64,000 nucleotides of DNA from Schistosoma haematobium (GCF_000699445.3 NC_067196.1:2976001-3040000), one strand, 5' to 3'; positions 13,201 to 26,059 are shown, counted from the stretch's first letter. The notes: generated from the letters alone by a model not told the origin. Numbers and translations are program-made.

Positions 13201-14328
13201 AAATTTGGTATTGATCTGATGAAGAATCTGCACCTACTAGAGTAAGTGACTAATGTTGTAATAAATTTATGATCACATTTCTATAAAAAAAATTAAAATC
13301 GGGTGTTTCAGTGTCGACTTGAAATGTAGTTGACTAAATTGATCACTGTCACAATCTCGATCAAGTCGTGAAACAGACTTGACTATGCACAGATATGTTG
13401 TGCCCCACTAGTGGAAACTAGGATGCCCTATTTTGACTGAATTATCTCATTTCAGTTTGTTAAATTTAATAAATTGAGAAGAGCATGTAACTTGATATGC
13501 CCACCGGTTGATCAAACGATTAATATCTGATGAGTAAAAACTGGATGTTCAATGTTACTGTGCAAGTGAATATTTGGTAAATTGAACCACCTCATCTCAT
13601 GCCTTTGTCTCTATTTGTCTTCTGTTATTTTAGTTCTCTATTGAAAAATAATATCACACCAGATGCTTCCAAACAATATGAAGTACGTTTACTCGCCAAT
13701 CGATAAATAGCCTGAGAAAATAAATCAAATCTCTCGATTCAATGATGTACCTACCAACCAACTAAAGTGACACGAATGCTTTAAGAAAACCTTCACGGTG
13801 ATCAAAAACGCTAAACTCAAGTGATCACTGAATCGATCGAATGTCGACGTCCTTCAAAGTTAACAAAACAAGGATATACAACTTCACTGATTAACGGGCA
13901 AGAACCCTAAATTTGTTACTAATCTAGGTAAACGACTATTATTTTACGAACCAAATTGCACTTGAGCCCTTACACATCCGACACGGTAAAGGTTCGTTAA
14001 TTTGTTGATGTTATTATCGAAAATCTTGGAAGCTTACGCTTCTGCACTAAGTTAACTACAAACCTCTGGTAGTAGTACTAGTTTCCGTTATATGTAGAGA
14101 ATAGGCTTCAGAGTCTGTCCGTCTCTGTGTGCCTCTACTACCTCACACTTAAAAATATCACCCACTGTCCTCACATATGTTTAATATCCCACGCCTTTAA
14201 TCAGAATTATTTCTAGTGTCGCTTCACTTAATTTACCAGCTCTATTACTATTAAGTATTGTGACGAAAGCATTTTAATAATCATACTTCATTCACATAAT
14301 AAATAAACTAATATTTTAACTTGCACAG

Positions 14329-14393
14329 ACACACAAATTACAAAGCATATTAGAGAGTGAATTCGGTCATAGCCCTTTCTCTCTTCATTTGTG
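14329..14393 (+). repeat. Duplicated, decayed exon 8 of copy B
   Basis: GCACAG then ACACACAAATTACAAAGC parallels the start of the real exon 8 (TCAG, ACAACCAAATTAAAGG), and GAATTCGGTCATAG parallels GTATACGGTCATAA. In frame it begins THKLQSILESEFGHS. The intron before it (14218-14308) is likewise repeated at 14432-14525, so a block of about 215 bases was duplicated in tandem. I see no splice donor for this copy. Confidence 0.7.
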
Positions 14394-15177
14394 TCACTTG
14401 TGTTCTCGTGACTTCATTCAAAATAGTTTCTGATATCACTTCATTTAATTTATCACCTCTATTACTTTTCATTATTATTACGAAAGCATTGTAATTATCG
14501 TACACCATTCACATATAAATAAACCGTTGAATTCATTTGTTCAGACAACCAAATTAAAGGATGTACTGAAGAAAGTATACGGTCATAATGTTTCTGTACA
14601 GTGCGTCGATAAAAGAAAACAGGTAAGTACATCAGTAATCATTTTCATTTCAGATGTAAACAAAACACGTTTACTCATCGTACCATTCAAATTTTCACAT
14701 TGTTACGTAACAGATGATGGTATTTGAGTAAAATGTTAACAAGAATGTAGTTAGACAATAAGTGAGATTGATAGCAAATACTAAATTATATGAAGTGAAA
14801 TGACCGATCAACAAATCTAAGCATATTCACAACTCATAGCGCAATCTTCAGAGAATCTTGATGCCAGTCAAGCAGTGAGTAAGCAAGAAACATTCAACAG
14901 TGGTTTGTGACAGAAAAACCGTCGGCCTCTTATTTAATATAGAGCAACATTACTCAATAGTCACTAGATATTCATATCGTGTTGTTTGCAAATATCTTCC
15001 CGTTGTTGTCTAGTACTTCAATTGATCAATCTCTCACGGTGAAATATATGCATCCTGTGGAGATCGCCTCGATATTGTCTTAATTTACAAGCTTTATAAG
15101 GAAAGATTGATAGTGACTAGGAATGGATGCACACAAAAGCAAAAGGATTTATAACATCATATCATTGGATAAGCTGG

Positions 15178-15330
15178 AAGCCATCAGGATTCAGTGTCTC
15201 AGTGGAAAACGTGATGACGTTTGACGCGGAAACAACATGGTTCGAGACCTGGGATGAATATTGACTCTAAGAAGCAAGAACTTCTAGCTGAGGAGTCGCA
15301 AATAAGACGAGTTGCTCGTGTTGGATTACA
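15178..15330 (+). repeat. tRNA-like SINE fossil (copy B intron 8)
   Basis: B-box-like GGTTCGAGACC at 15239-15249, preceded by a degenerate A box (TCTCAGTGGAAAA), then CTGAGGAGTCGCAAATAAGA, a hammerhead-like core with the following GAAA lost (GAGT). It aligns with 50.47-50.64 kb in copy D, also in intron 8, so it was in the ancestral unit. Confidence 0.6.
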
Positions 15331-15717
15331 CTGCTGGCCACTATTTTTTGTTTATAATAGTTAGATATTCCTAAAATCGAATGCATAAATCGTAGAGACC
15401 TTGCGCGTTACATTTTGAATAACAATTCGTAAACAGTTTGCATTTACGAATTGTGTTCAATGTTTGATTTTAAAAAGGCAATCGTTCCTAAATATGGATT
15501 TTACCGAAATATTCATTTCCGTTGATAGGCGTAGAGCTGATATTTTATAGGCCCTAACCTCTTTTCACTCTTGTAGAAAGGAGTGCAACGCCTGGAAGAG
15601 GTTTGGCTGTGCTTGAATCATCAACATAATTTCACTGACTGCCCATCAATTGGTCATTGTTCAACTAATTTTACTTTTCCTCCATTTCCACAAACGCCTT
15701 GTAATAGTTTAAAATAA

Positions 15718-17400
15718 GGCAAAAAGTAAAAAGAATGAATCATGTTTACTGTTTCTGTTATTTAATGTTTGTGAACTATACATTTTGGGCAATATGGTGA
15801 GGGTAATTAAGTTGAATGTTTGATAATAAATAATTTCACAATGCTTAAAATGCACCCCACAAACAACGATTAATAGACCCCACAGGTTGTTCACATCCCA
15901 TTGAAAGATGAAATGATGGCAGTTACTGCTTCTATATAACGCATTATTGTTTCGAATGACCTTACATTAAAACATCTGTAAATGAGTAAGACATTCGAAG
16001 TACTACGTATCATTTTCACATTGTGTATTTAAAATACACTAACATAATTCAGCGAACTTCATAATGATCATTTGTTTTCTGAAGTATTCGAAATGTAGAA
16101 TGAAATCAATCGCAATGGATGGCTTTCATTCATGCACACACAAATATCAGTGATCATCGCACAAATAAATGATTTACTAATAAAATAGCAAACAGAAATA
16201 CGTTTATTCAATATAATTGGTATATCTTTAGCTATTTTGACTGCAAAGCAGTATGACATCTGTTCACTTGAAAGTCACAGACAATAATTCGTTAATCAGT
16301 TGACTTTTGCAAAGTAGATGTTGTGAAGTACGTTGTCAAAGTTCTGTAATTAAAAGTGATTCAAATACTGGAAAGCGTATCGCAAGTGTTATGAAATATA
16401 TTCATGTCTTTGCAAGTGAACCACAATAAATACACCTATTTGTATTTCTGAATCTACAGTCTAAGTAGATAGACCAAAGCTAATGATGTCTGAAAAAATC
16501 GTGAGATAAATAATCCACTGCGTCGACGAGTGACATAATGAATTCATATATGGAAATTGATGAATCATTTTACTTAAGCGACTCTGAATATGATCAATAC
16601 TTGTTTAAATTCATCTGCCAATTCACTAAATTGGGTACGTCATTACAGCTAGATGTCATGTGCCTGTTTTTACACGGAATTTGTGTACGGTAGCTGTTGA
16701 GTCGAATTCTGAAATTTATCAATCCATCAAAGGAGGACATCTGTACTGGCATTAATATTAACTAAATTATAAAACATTTCATATTATTGAACATCAGTGT
16801 CTGATTGAATGACTAACTGACATGTTTTGAATTCATTCAAAATCCCGAGATAATATATCGGTGGGATATCCTGTGATTAGGAGAAAAACAACATATAATA
16901 AATACTGCAATGGTGATCCAACTACTCGCGTTTGTTACCCACCGATTACCGTTCACTTTGGTCTGTTGAACCCGTCCGAATACTCACGTTTTACTGTGTG
17001 TAACTCAACTCTGGTTTGAAACTTTTGATGCTATTTCTAACACACTCTCTTGTGCTCCATTTGATGCGCAGAAGAAGTTATCTGACATGCGAAGCTATTG
17101 AGCAGAAATCCTAAACTTAATGATGGCAATTCATAAATATATTTTTGAGTGAGAGTTTCCAAGATTGAATGAAAGTTATAGCAAACTTAGAAATATTTTA
17201 TTTAAGCAGTTTTACAAGAGAACGTTTTTGATACTCGACAGAATCTACACCAGATATCATTTTGGTCCGATGTCCAGGATTAAGGAAGGAGCCAGCATCC
17301 AAAAGCCTAATCAATAAAGCAGTGATGATCAAAACACTCACGCTTAGTTAAAGACTGATTCACATGCATTTTGTTTCACACTGAAGGTAAATGGAAGTCG
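15718..17400 (+). repeat. 3' flank of copy B, shared with the P2 arms
   Basis: No coding region is seen. 15.9-16.2 kb resembles the start of the P2 spacer at 41.58-41.88 kb. 16.26-16.56 kb resembles 51.24-51.57 kb, and 16.56-17.34 kb resembles 51.8-53.2 kb. Short ORFs are not conserved between the copies. Confidence 0.65.
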
Positions 17401-17499
17401 ATTGTTTGAATTCGTAATAGTGCTTATTCCCCATAATAAAATATAATAATGTAGAACGAACACTCGTCTGAGTGTTGAATCCCGTAATATTTGCTTCTT

Positions 17500-18505
17500 T
17501 ATCAGGAGGAACAGTGTGGTTAATGGAAAAATACCGCGTCAGACTAAATCAACGTGAGCTTACGTGTTTTCGTTTTATTTGAGAGTGGTCTTTTTCTGAA
17601 CTCGCCTTCGTTAGTTTTCACGGATTACTTGGAAATAAAGAATGTGGAACATTCGAAAAACAGTTTCGTGTCACGTAGAGACTTCTGGTCACATCACACC
17701 ACAACACACCTGCTTCAAAGTCTTTTTGAAGTCAAGTGACTGTTTTCGAATAGAAAGAATATCAATATCTTATGGGTAGGACATTGATCGGCAAGTCATC
17801 ATCTTCAACTTGAACTCTGCATACAGAAACATTGTTGATAGGTTCTCATTCCATCGTGAGTCGACCAAATAATTATCAGTACTGACCTTAAATACGTGTG
17901 AAATTCCACAACAATTTTGGATTAATTAAGCACTAAACACCTCCCAGCTTGATAAGTAGAAAACTTCGTGAGAAAGAGAATTCCTCACACCAAATTCTTG
18001 TTATTTCATAATCCTGTCAGTGACTGTTGCTAAAATATTCACCTAGGTGAATCGTTTTTGAAGATCCGATCTGTCTATTAGCTGAGTCACTTTCCTAATC
18101 CTTCCTAATTTCAAAATCGTGCAACCTAGATGAAATTTAAAAATCCGAAAATATGGATTCATATTACAATTTTACTTTGGACTTATCTAAACAACAAAAC
18201 TCAAACCTAATGGTCAGTCAACAAAAATGCCTTATTTCATGAAGATGTGATAGATTTGATAATAATGAGCTTCGAGACTGTGAGATCATAACTGATCATT
18301 TGAGCGAAACATGTAACGTGGCTGGTACTAGAGATAAAACTGTCATCGGGACAAGGAAAATAAAAATGGAACGCGCAAATGATGCTGCAGTAGTCCTTCG
18401 TTGATTATCACATGGTTAGTCATTCACTGAATCGGAACCAACAAAAAACATGCATGAAACAACATAATATCTATCAATGTGTGTCACGTGCTGTACTTCA
18501 AGCTA
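17500..18505 (+). repeat. Truncated next unit: upstream region without promoter or gene
   Basis: Aligns in order with 43.62-45.0 kb of the right P2 arm, the region upstream of a T2 promoter. Homology stops at GTCACGTGCTGTACTTCAAG near 18505, before the TATA box. What follows is unrelated, so this marks the end of the first part of the array. Confidence 0.65.
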
Positions 18506-21500
18506 CGTAACATGTACCACTTGAATGATTAGTCATAATCTTTTGCCGATGATTTGGTTTTGACAAGCTGTATGAAATAAATTCTGTACAGTTATTTTAA
18601 TAAAAATAGCTATCAACTTCCGATCACCATCAAATGTGATTGTAGTCGCACACCATAACAGAAAAATACTTTTTCTGAAAATAATGTTGTCGCAATCAGC
18701 TTCAACACATATAATGTCACTATATTATTGTGAAACGAAACTACCAATCACTGAATACTTAATCATGTCTGGCTTTCTTTGGGTCCATTATTTTTCGTTA
18801 TTTGAACATGGAGTTCTAGCTAGGCTGCAACATAGCCTTAAGTCCAAAAGAACAAAATATTATACCACTTCAAGTTGTGAATCGGTGCTTGGCTACTAAT
18901 TGAAGACAACATTTCTATTAAAATATACCATACATTTTATTGAAATGCAACGAAAATGGAATTTAAGAAAATGCAGATGGTTTCTTTCCGCTAATATATC
19001 GAACTTACCGTTTACAAACGAAATAAAAACATGGAGATATAACATTACGTCCTGATGGTCACTTGCTTGTGAAATGAGACGACGTTAAAATCCACTTGGT
19101 ATTATCTTCTTCAATCTTCCGATCGATCAGTCTTCAAATCAGTCCGACACATTAATAGAAAGATTTAAATAAACAATAACAAGTTCAAACAAAACATATT
19201 AGTAAAATCAACTTGCAATTTCTAATACATTTCCACATATTCAGTTCCACATGTGGCCAGTTTTCAAATTCTTTGAACAATGGAAGAGATCGTTTAAGGG
19301 ATTCAGCAGCATATGCTAAATAGTAATCAGGAAAACAAAAAAACAAATATCTGATAAAGAATCAGATCCAAGGAAGATACAATCAAAATGAAGAGACATA
19401 CAGTGACGGGTTGAAGGTTAACAATATTAAATCCATATCTGTGTTGACAGCACAAGCTGTTGGTCGTATGTGGAGAAAATGAAATAACTCACTCCTTTCT
19501 GGAGTTTGTGTTTTTAATGTTGTTCTAACGAACAATAAGTTCTAACAACCAAACCATCCATCTCAGAGAATGAGATTCTACCAAAATACAAAAACAGATG
19601 CGTGACTAAGTTGCTTCCAATAATACAAAGTTATGTGAAAATGAACATTAGAAGGGAGTATGAGTTTGTTCAATCATATTTACTTTATCTGACAATATCG
19701 TGATTGAAATGATGGTTCATGTGATAAATGCTGTGAAGTTACTTCCTATTGAACAGGCGTTATATAATAATCGAACTCTTTTATGCGCATCGCTCATTAC
19801 TACTGACTGGTATCAGGTAACTGGTTCATTTACAGTGACAAGTGAGCATAGATCTACTCAATTAACTGTGGCTATTGTGAGATCCTCATTTGCTATTCTT
19901 CCTACACTAATTAAATCCAACAATTTCGTCTATGTGCACAAAAGCTTAACCTGGTTAACAATGATTATTTTAAAAATCTAGGTCAATGTTTCTTCAAATA
20001 GCAACCTTTATTCATTTTATCTACTAGTTCAAATATCAGTTTGCTCTGAAACAGACATAAAGAATGAATATTAATTTGCAATGGACTGGAATGTGTTGCC
20101 TATAACATAGTTCTATGGATAATCCTAGTGGGCGCTCCATACTCCTCTGCGAGTAGAAACATGCGTAAGTTATTAACTGAGTGTAAATAATCAATAATTA
20201 ATGTTATAAATGGATCAAGCACTTGATCAACAGATCGAAGATAATCTAAAATTGTAACAGTAAACTACCAATAACTACTGTTGATATTTTGTTCAAATTG
20301 AAAAGAAAGGAAAATAATAATAGATGAGCCCAATCATCATATGAACAACGATCACTGTAGATGTAAAGTGAGAAACAGTTTTTTAAAATAGTCCAACTTG
20401 AAAAATCACAGTTTGGAATCAATAGTCATCTGATAACGAAATTAGTACGTCGGTGATGATGGATCATTTTGATTGTGACGATGATAGTGGCAACTGAATG
20501 TCATTTTATGATCAATCAGTTCACATTCTGGGAGATTTGTGCAATAGTCACGATATGGAATTTAAATTAAAATAAAATATTTGGCGAACAGGCAGAAAAG
20601 CTCCATTCAATGTAAGGAGAGCATTCCTCGGAGCAGTGGGAATAAACAGTTGAAATGCAAATAATAAGCTTGACTGTATACCGAAAAAGGAATTCAGTCA
20701 TCAATACGAATGAAATGCAAAAACAACAGTTAACTACCATTTTGTTTCCATAACCAGTGAAGTTAAATCAATTAGTGGTTTCAAGCGAACATTTCGTAGT
20801 CGAGTTAAGAAAGTCAAATTATTTTCTGTGTTCCCTGTTGTAATAATATTCAATTTTTACAGAAGGACTGTTAGAATTTTGGTTCGTATCAGATTTAATT
20901 GTGTTTTTAGTTGATTTATTCACTGAATAATACCATGCAGCTAGAAGAATTCGTATTTCAACCTCACGATCACGTCCCGTCTGTTCATGATTAGTCTATT
21001 GACATGAAAAACACACAGAAATCCGATAACAGTTTACTCGTAAACATAATTAGGAAATGTGCTTAGACAAACAACTGAAGCAAATGAATCAATAAACAAT
21101 CAGTACAAGACTTTTACAACATCTAGTTTCTTCATATATTTATCTATTGAAAGTGTTCAAGAATTTCTCAGACGCTTATAAATCTTTATAAATACTTGGT
21201 TTGATCAACATTCAAAAGAAACTTACGAGAAAACCGATTGGTTGAGTCAATTTTGGATTTAGAGTATCTAAAGTATGAATGTCGAACATAACACTGTAAG
21301 AATAATGGTTTTCTGTACATAATGTTAATGTTTAGGTAGAAGAAATGACGGAAAGATTCAGTATAATTCATATACCTGACATAGAAGTATCTACAGTGGA
21401 TAGTTTTTGACTGATGATCTAATATTTAATATACGTTTTTCAGTAATATGAACCATTTATTTAATCAGAGACTGATGAACAAAAATAATGAAGGATTGAA

Positions 21501-22000
21501 CATAGCTACGTACGAAAACGTATGCAATAAATTGATGCACAAATGGACGACGTTGAATTATATTATTTTTGTGGATCTAGACGATGAGATTGAAGGTGTT
21601 GAATGAGCCGAACTGCATGATTTGATCAGATTTCATTACCTTATCAAATTATATCAACAGCATATATTTCCATATAATCTCTCCATCGAGACAATCTTCA
21701 GTATCCGTACACTGGATAAGTTGAATTCGGCTTTCTCATAAACTATTAGTTAATATCAACATTTCCGACAAATATTCACCAACAAGACTAATCACTAAGT
21801 CAGTAGAGTGATGTTACAGAATGAATTATTGTACTAGGACACACATATCCTAATCTAAGCACTACAATTGTCCTATCAAAAAGGAGATTAACAACAATAC
21901 GCAAAGAATCCTGATCAGATAAAGAGCCCAAGTAAACCTCGTCAGTTATATAAAAAGTTTAATAAGCTTATTTTAGATCTGTTTTTACCGGCGCCTTGTA
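18506..22000. other. No recognised gene; sequence unlike the array
   Basis: I find no homology to the T2 unit here and no known protein family. Frames such as 18636-18899 and 19700-19981 (plus) have starts and stops but no domain I recognise and no clear splice pattern. Confidence 0.4.
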
Positions 22001-22038
22001 AACTTAATATTTTAATTGAAGACTAAATTGAGCTAAAA

Positions 22039-22239
22039 TTGAACCAGATTGGAACAAACCTTTCCAACCCTCATTTAACTAACCAGGTGCATGAAATTCT
22101 TTCAGCAGATAATCACAAGAATTGGATTCAGAAACATGAACCTGCTATTTTTCCCGAAGTACTTCATACTCATAAAGAAATTGGTTTGCTTTTAGCGAGA
22201 ACAACAAATAATGAAACCATGTTAATCACTCATATGTGA
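22039..22239 (+). other. Unrecognised 66-codon ORF
   Basis: Open frame with hydrophilic, fairly balanced composition (for example NPHLTNQVHEILSADNHKNW), less low-complexity than nearby frames. No family is recognised and there is no second copy to test it against. AATAAAAC follows the stop by about 20 bases. It may be an exon, or the edge of the sequence repeated at 22408-22507. Confidence 0.25.
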
Positions 22240-22407
22240 ATTTATTATTTATAGAACAATAAAACATATTCCTCACCTCTAATTTCTCATTACCACTTTT
22301 TTCAACTATAAACGTACGTAAACAATTAACATATCCATTAACTTTATCATTATTTATACTACTGTTGTAACATCAGTACCATGAGTATCGATTGTATCAA
22401 TCAATAT

Positions 22408-22507
22408 ATAAGACATTAAAGAGGAAGAATGTATCTGTAAAATCTCAGCGAAAGAACTTAAAGTAAATCCATAGTTTCTCCTGGCAATCTGGTCCAAGCT
22501 TTTTCAA
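22408..22507 (+). repeat. Inverted partner of the Penelope element 5' edge
   Basis: About 100 bases (GAGGAAGAATGTATCTGTAA ... CTGGCAATCTGGTCCAAGCT) match the reverse complement of about 24520-24630, the sequence directly upstream of the RT-coding part. The pair lies about 2.1 kb apart and encloses the Penelope-like element. Confidence 0.65.
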
Positions 22508-23378
22508 GGATAATATAGTCAAACAACAAAATTATCAAATATAAATAGGTGCATGGTTCTTCAGTTTACTGTATACTGAATAAGTCATCTAATCAACCTG
22601 AAGGATTTTTAAAAAAAAGGTATTTGCATGAATGTGTAAGAGGCATGTTTATATGAAAATAATAAAGGTCAACCAAATGAAAATTCAATTAAAAATAACT
22701 AAGGGGAGAGAATAAATAAGAAATTGTCGCGTTATCCTAGGCCATAGAATAACTTAAGGACTACCAAGGTAAATTCGACATTACGACAAATTGCTTTTGT
22801 ACACATAAGGTTCTGAAATGAAAAAGTGTTAAGATAACAGATTGTGTGTATACGTAATTGATGTGAGAAGAGATTTCATTCAACTATATATTGTCTTCAC
22901 TCTATGTATATTACAAAAGAAACAAATCATGTTTATATATGAAATGAATCAAAATGTCACAGCATGGATTAAGTGAAGATAAATAAATAAATAAACAAGA
23001 CAAAAGACTGAATTCAAAGTGGAAGGATATATTTGTAATTGAAAGTTTGTGTTATTTTTAATGTTCCAGTCAATTGTTTAACATATTCAGATAAGCTAAC
23101 TGATTTGAAACCGTTGATTAGTTAATATGATATAGATATGCTATATATGTATATATATATGATATGATATGATATAGACTGATCAAATGGAATTAGGAGT
23201 TTAGGATTACTTATTAATTATTAGTTGCCATGGTACATCTAGTTGTATTCCATTTCTCGTAATAATACTGTTTGAATTAGCCCATATATGTAGGGCTTCG
23301 GCTGTTAGTCGTTCTTTGTTAGAATTAAATACGTGCCACTGAAATCAGCTGTATGACCCGATTCAATCATGTGTGATG

Positions 23379-23684
23379 CTATCTCTGATTTGTTCTCAAG
23401 CATTTTTTAACATCATTTGAAGATTTAGGAATGTGCTTTAAGCACGGTTTCTGTTTCTTCACCCTCAGATTCAGTTGCCTTGATGTTTTACCTACATACG
23501 TTGCATTACAGTCATTACATTTGATTTCATAAACACAAATGTGTTGTTCATCCTTGTGTATTGGATCTTTGATTCTTACTAGTTTCGATCTTAGAGTATT
23601 GTTTGTTCGAAAGAATATTCTTACATTTTGACGAGTTAAAATCCTTCTGATATCTCCTGAGATACCTTTACGATATGGGATCAC
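23379..23684 (-). pseudogene. GIY-YIG endonuclease domain of the Penelope-like element
   Basis: 101-codon frame with ICVYEIKCNDCNATYVGKTS, the GIY-YIG core with a CxxC knuckle before it, and RQLNLRVKKQKPCLKH, matching the R...EH part of the fold in damaged form. In this family the domain nicks target DNA to prime reverse transcription. It lies downstream of and out of frame with the RT piece. Confidence 0.85.
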
Positions 23685-23821
23685 TACTGTGTTAATCTAT
23701 TCTTGCTTAACTCTTTTTTTAAAAATATCAATCTGTTCTTCATTCTTAATTATTCATTTAATAAAACCTTTCGGATAAATATTCATTAATAGAGTGTATA
23801 AAACTAAATTCATTTCTATTT

Positions 23822-24412
23822 TTATATCAATTGGTTCAGTGACAAGTTTTTTTGACTCCGGTTATCAAATTTATGGCCACTGTCACTTTGGTCGAGTGTG
23901 GATGCGCAGACATATGTAGACTTTCGGAATATTATAATTTTTAAACAATCATTATCCTTCCTTTCAACCAGGCAGTCTAGAAAAGGTTTTCTGCGTTCAG
24001 GCGATTGCAGCTCATTAGTAATCTTGATTTTGTCATCGAAGCTGTGGAACCGTTGAAACAGTCCGCCCAAACCAACTCGTTTTATAATGACAAAAGTATC
24101 ATCTACATATCTTACCCGAATTTTTGGTGGAGTGGAACACATTGAGATAGCAATCGTTTCCAGTGAATGCATGAATAGGTTAGCCACAATTGGCGAAACA
24201 GGTGATCCCATAGCCACACCTTCTGTTTGTCTATACAGAACTCCTGGAAAACTGAAAACCGTTGAACGTAAGCAAAGCTCCAACGCTCTTATAATGTCTG
24301 AGGGGTCTAGAGAGCAACGTTGTTTATGTTCAGTGTCAGAATCTAACAGGTTATACACAATATCTAAAGCTTTTTTTAACAGTAACGTTAATGAACAATG
24401 AACAAACATCAA
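23822..24412 (-). pseudogene. Penelope-like reverse transcriptase fragment
   Basis: 196-codon open frame covering the RT palm. GSPVSPIVANLF is the family-typical B motif and RYVDDTFVIIK the C motif with the catalytic Asp pair. The true frame continues upstream (MASFDVCSLFINV) in another phase because the A-run near 24372 has one extra base. The Met at the start of this frame is therefore not a real start. Confidence 0.9.
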
Positions 24413-24630
24413 AACTTGCCATTATTTCATCTTCTCCTATCTGAATATTACTGACAATGTTTTTGAAATCATTAGAATTTTTATTCCATATTTTATTACG
24501 CTTTCACATGGTTTAAGAATTTTGGCCAAGCTTGGATCAGATTGCCAGGCGAAACATTGAAATTACTTCAAATTCTTTCGCTGAGATTTTACAAATACAA
24601 TCTTCCTCTTTGGTGTCTTACATTAACTCG

Positions 24631-25640
24631 GCGCCCAAATATTGTGAAATTATTCGTTCAAATTTAGACGAAACTTCTTATTAATCATTATTGAACTTTA
24701 TATTGTGCAAAGTCATGTTAATGTTGTCGATAATGACGTTTTAAAAGTTGGATCATTTCACTTGCTTTCCATGAATAACCACGGTATTTATGTTCCGTGT
24801 GAATGAAATCCGCTTCTTTCTGCGTTCACTTTTTTCATTAACATTTGTGTATAACACTGTTGTAGCGAATGGATTAGATATGCCTTTATCAATCTAAATA
24901 TTAATGATGTTTAAGAAAAATGTGTGCTGGATGAATGATTTTCATTGAAAGTTAATGAATTGCAATCATTTTCATCAGTATTCAGTGTATTTTATGATGT
25001 TAAGTATATACTAAAACGAAGCACATCATTGTCACCGACATAAGGAGATTATTATCTATTACATTAGTTGTAGTGCTATTAGTAGTAGTATTAATAGTGG
25101 CATCGCTGCCAACTTCGTTTATACTGGCATCGCTACTCACTCCACTAACATAAATTTATGCACGTAAACAACATGGTTCTTCTTGTAAATTTAACATTGT
25201 GATTCCATTGCTGGTGTACCATCTGGTAAACAAGTAGCGAAAAACAGATTATTTATTGCCATAATGAATATAGGTAACAAAGAAAAATATATTAACCTTT
25301 AAAAAATATTATTTCGTGAAGAAACAAGGGAGAGAATGAGTGTAGTCAAATCAGTCATTAACTGAACAGACATAGTAGCTGGCTAAAAGATTGAGTTCAT
25401 TTAGATATATGGCGATAAATCTGAACTCATTATCATCACATGAAGGAGTGTGTTTCTGTTATGAGTTTCTCTTCTGACCACCTGTACAACAAGATACAGA
25501 ATTTAAGTAGAATCATAATAAATCACAACAAGTTATTATAATGTTGTTTTTGATAAACCACGTTAAAATGAACAGCAGTTACCACTAGTTAGTTGTGAAT
25601 CTATTTCCTCGATCTCACAGGCAGCCTGTTTGAATGTCTG
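24631..25640. other. No recognised gene
   Basis: AT-rich sequence with a short TAG/TTA-rich tract near 25080-25105. No open frame of note on either strand. Confidence 0.4.
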
Positions 25641-25840
25641 TACTATCTGTTCTGACGCCTATATAATTCAACATTTCACAAACGCACATGAGTAGTTTAT
25701 GCGATTAATTGACATAGTGATCTGTGAAAACCAGCGAGGAAACAGTTAACTTGTTAAATATCTAGATGGTAGGAACAGGTAGTTCGAATATTTAAGCATT
25801 CCAATCAAGTCAGTTTCTCATGATTTCATGAATTTTACAA
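25640..25840 (-). pseudogene. Decayed copy of the 93-codon ORF element
   Basis: The minus strand aligns with the segment upstream of, and at the start of, the intact 93-codon ORF: ACCTGTTCCTACCATCTAGA corresponds to ACCTGTTCCTTTGATCTAGA, then AAGTTAACTGTTT and a TATGTCAATTA near the start codon. It is closest to the copy at 57.9-58.3 kb. The frame is not open. Confidence 0.55.
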
Positions 25841-26059
25841 ATCACACTTCGTGAATATCAGGTCATGGCAGTGCTTTAAGACGATATATTGATATAGTTA
25901 TTGATGACTAGCTATAGTGCATCCTTAGGTTCTAAATTTTCAGTAAATGATAGTGTTAAGTCACCCGATCCGCCTGATTTCATTATTAATAGCGAGGCAA
26001 AAAATGCGTCCATACAGTGCTAGTTATAATAACAGGCAAATGCGTTTTGTTTTGAACGC

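Larger units (their letters stand above)
9709..15717 (+). pseudogene. T2 ribonuclease (omega-1-like) copy B, nine exons
   Basis: Secreted acid RNase of the T2 family. Exons: 9709-9719, 10565-10685, 11341-11387, 12038-12107, 12467-12534, 13128-13241, 13634-13682, 14545-14622, 15577-15717 (stop TAA). Exon 2 holds a hydrophobic signal peptide and WPPTFC. Exon 3 has CAS I (NNFTIHGLW). Exon 5 has LEELWPSL. Exon 6 has CAS II (KHEFNKHG) with the catalytic His, Glu, Lys and His all present. Exons 8-9 carry YGHNVSVQC and the Cys-rich tail, as in animal T2 RNases. Disabling changes: exon 4 acceptor is AC and donor AT; the Trp codon across the exon 5/6 junction becomes TAG; exon 6 has an in-frame TAG where the P2 copies have Tyr. 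NxT glycosylation sites remain in exons 3 and 9. Intron 7 holds a duplicated exon 8. Confidence 0.93.
23230..24530 (-). mobile_element. Penelope-like retroelement, degenerate and 5'-truncated
   Basis: Minus-strand order is RT then GIY-YIG endonuclease, the hallmark of Penelope-like elements. Coding homology starts near 24525 (SLAKILKPCESVIKYGIK), continues through an A-type motif (MASFDVCSLF), the GSPVSPIVANLF block and RYVDD, and ends in a GIY-YIG domain whose C-terminal part (SEIASHMIESGHTADF) reaches about 23330. It is broken by frameshifts, one in an A-run near 24372, and by stops between 23685 and 23821. The N-terminal RT part is missing. Confidence 0.9.

Noticed and set aside
23140..23176. 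TATATA/GATAT tract as a regulatory or origin site
   Set aside because: A simple-sequence tract with no supporting context.
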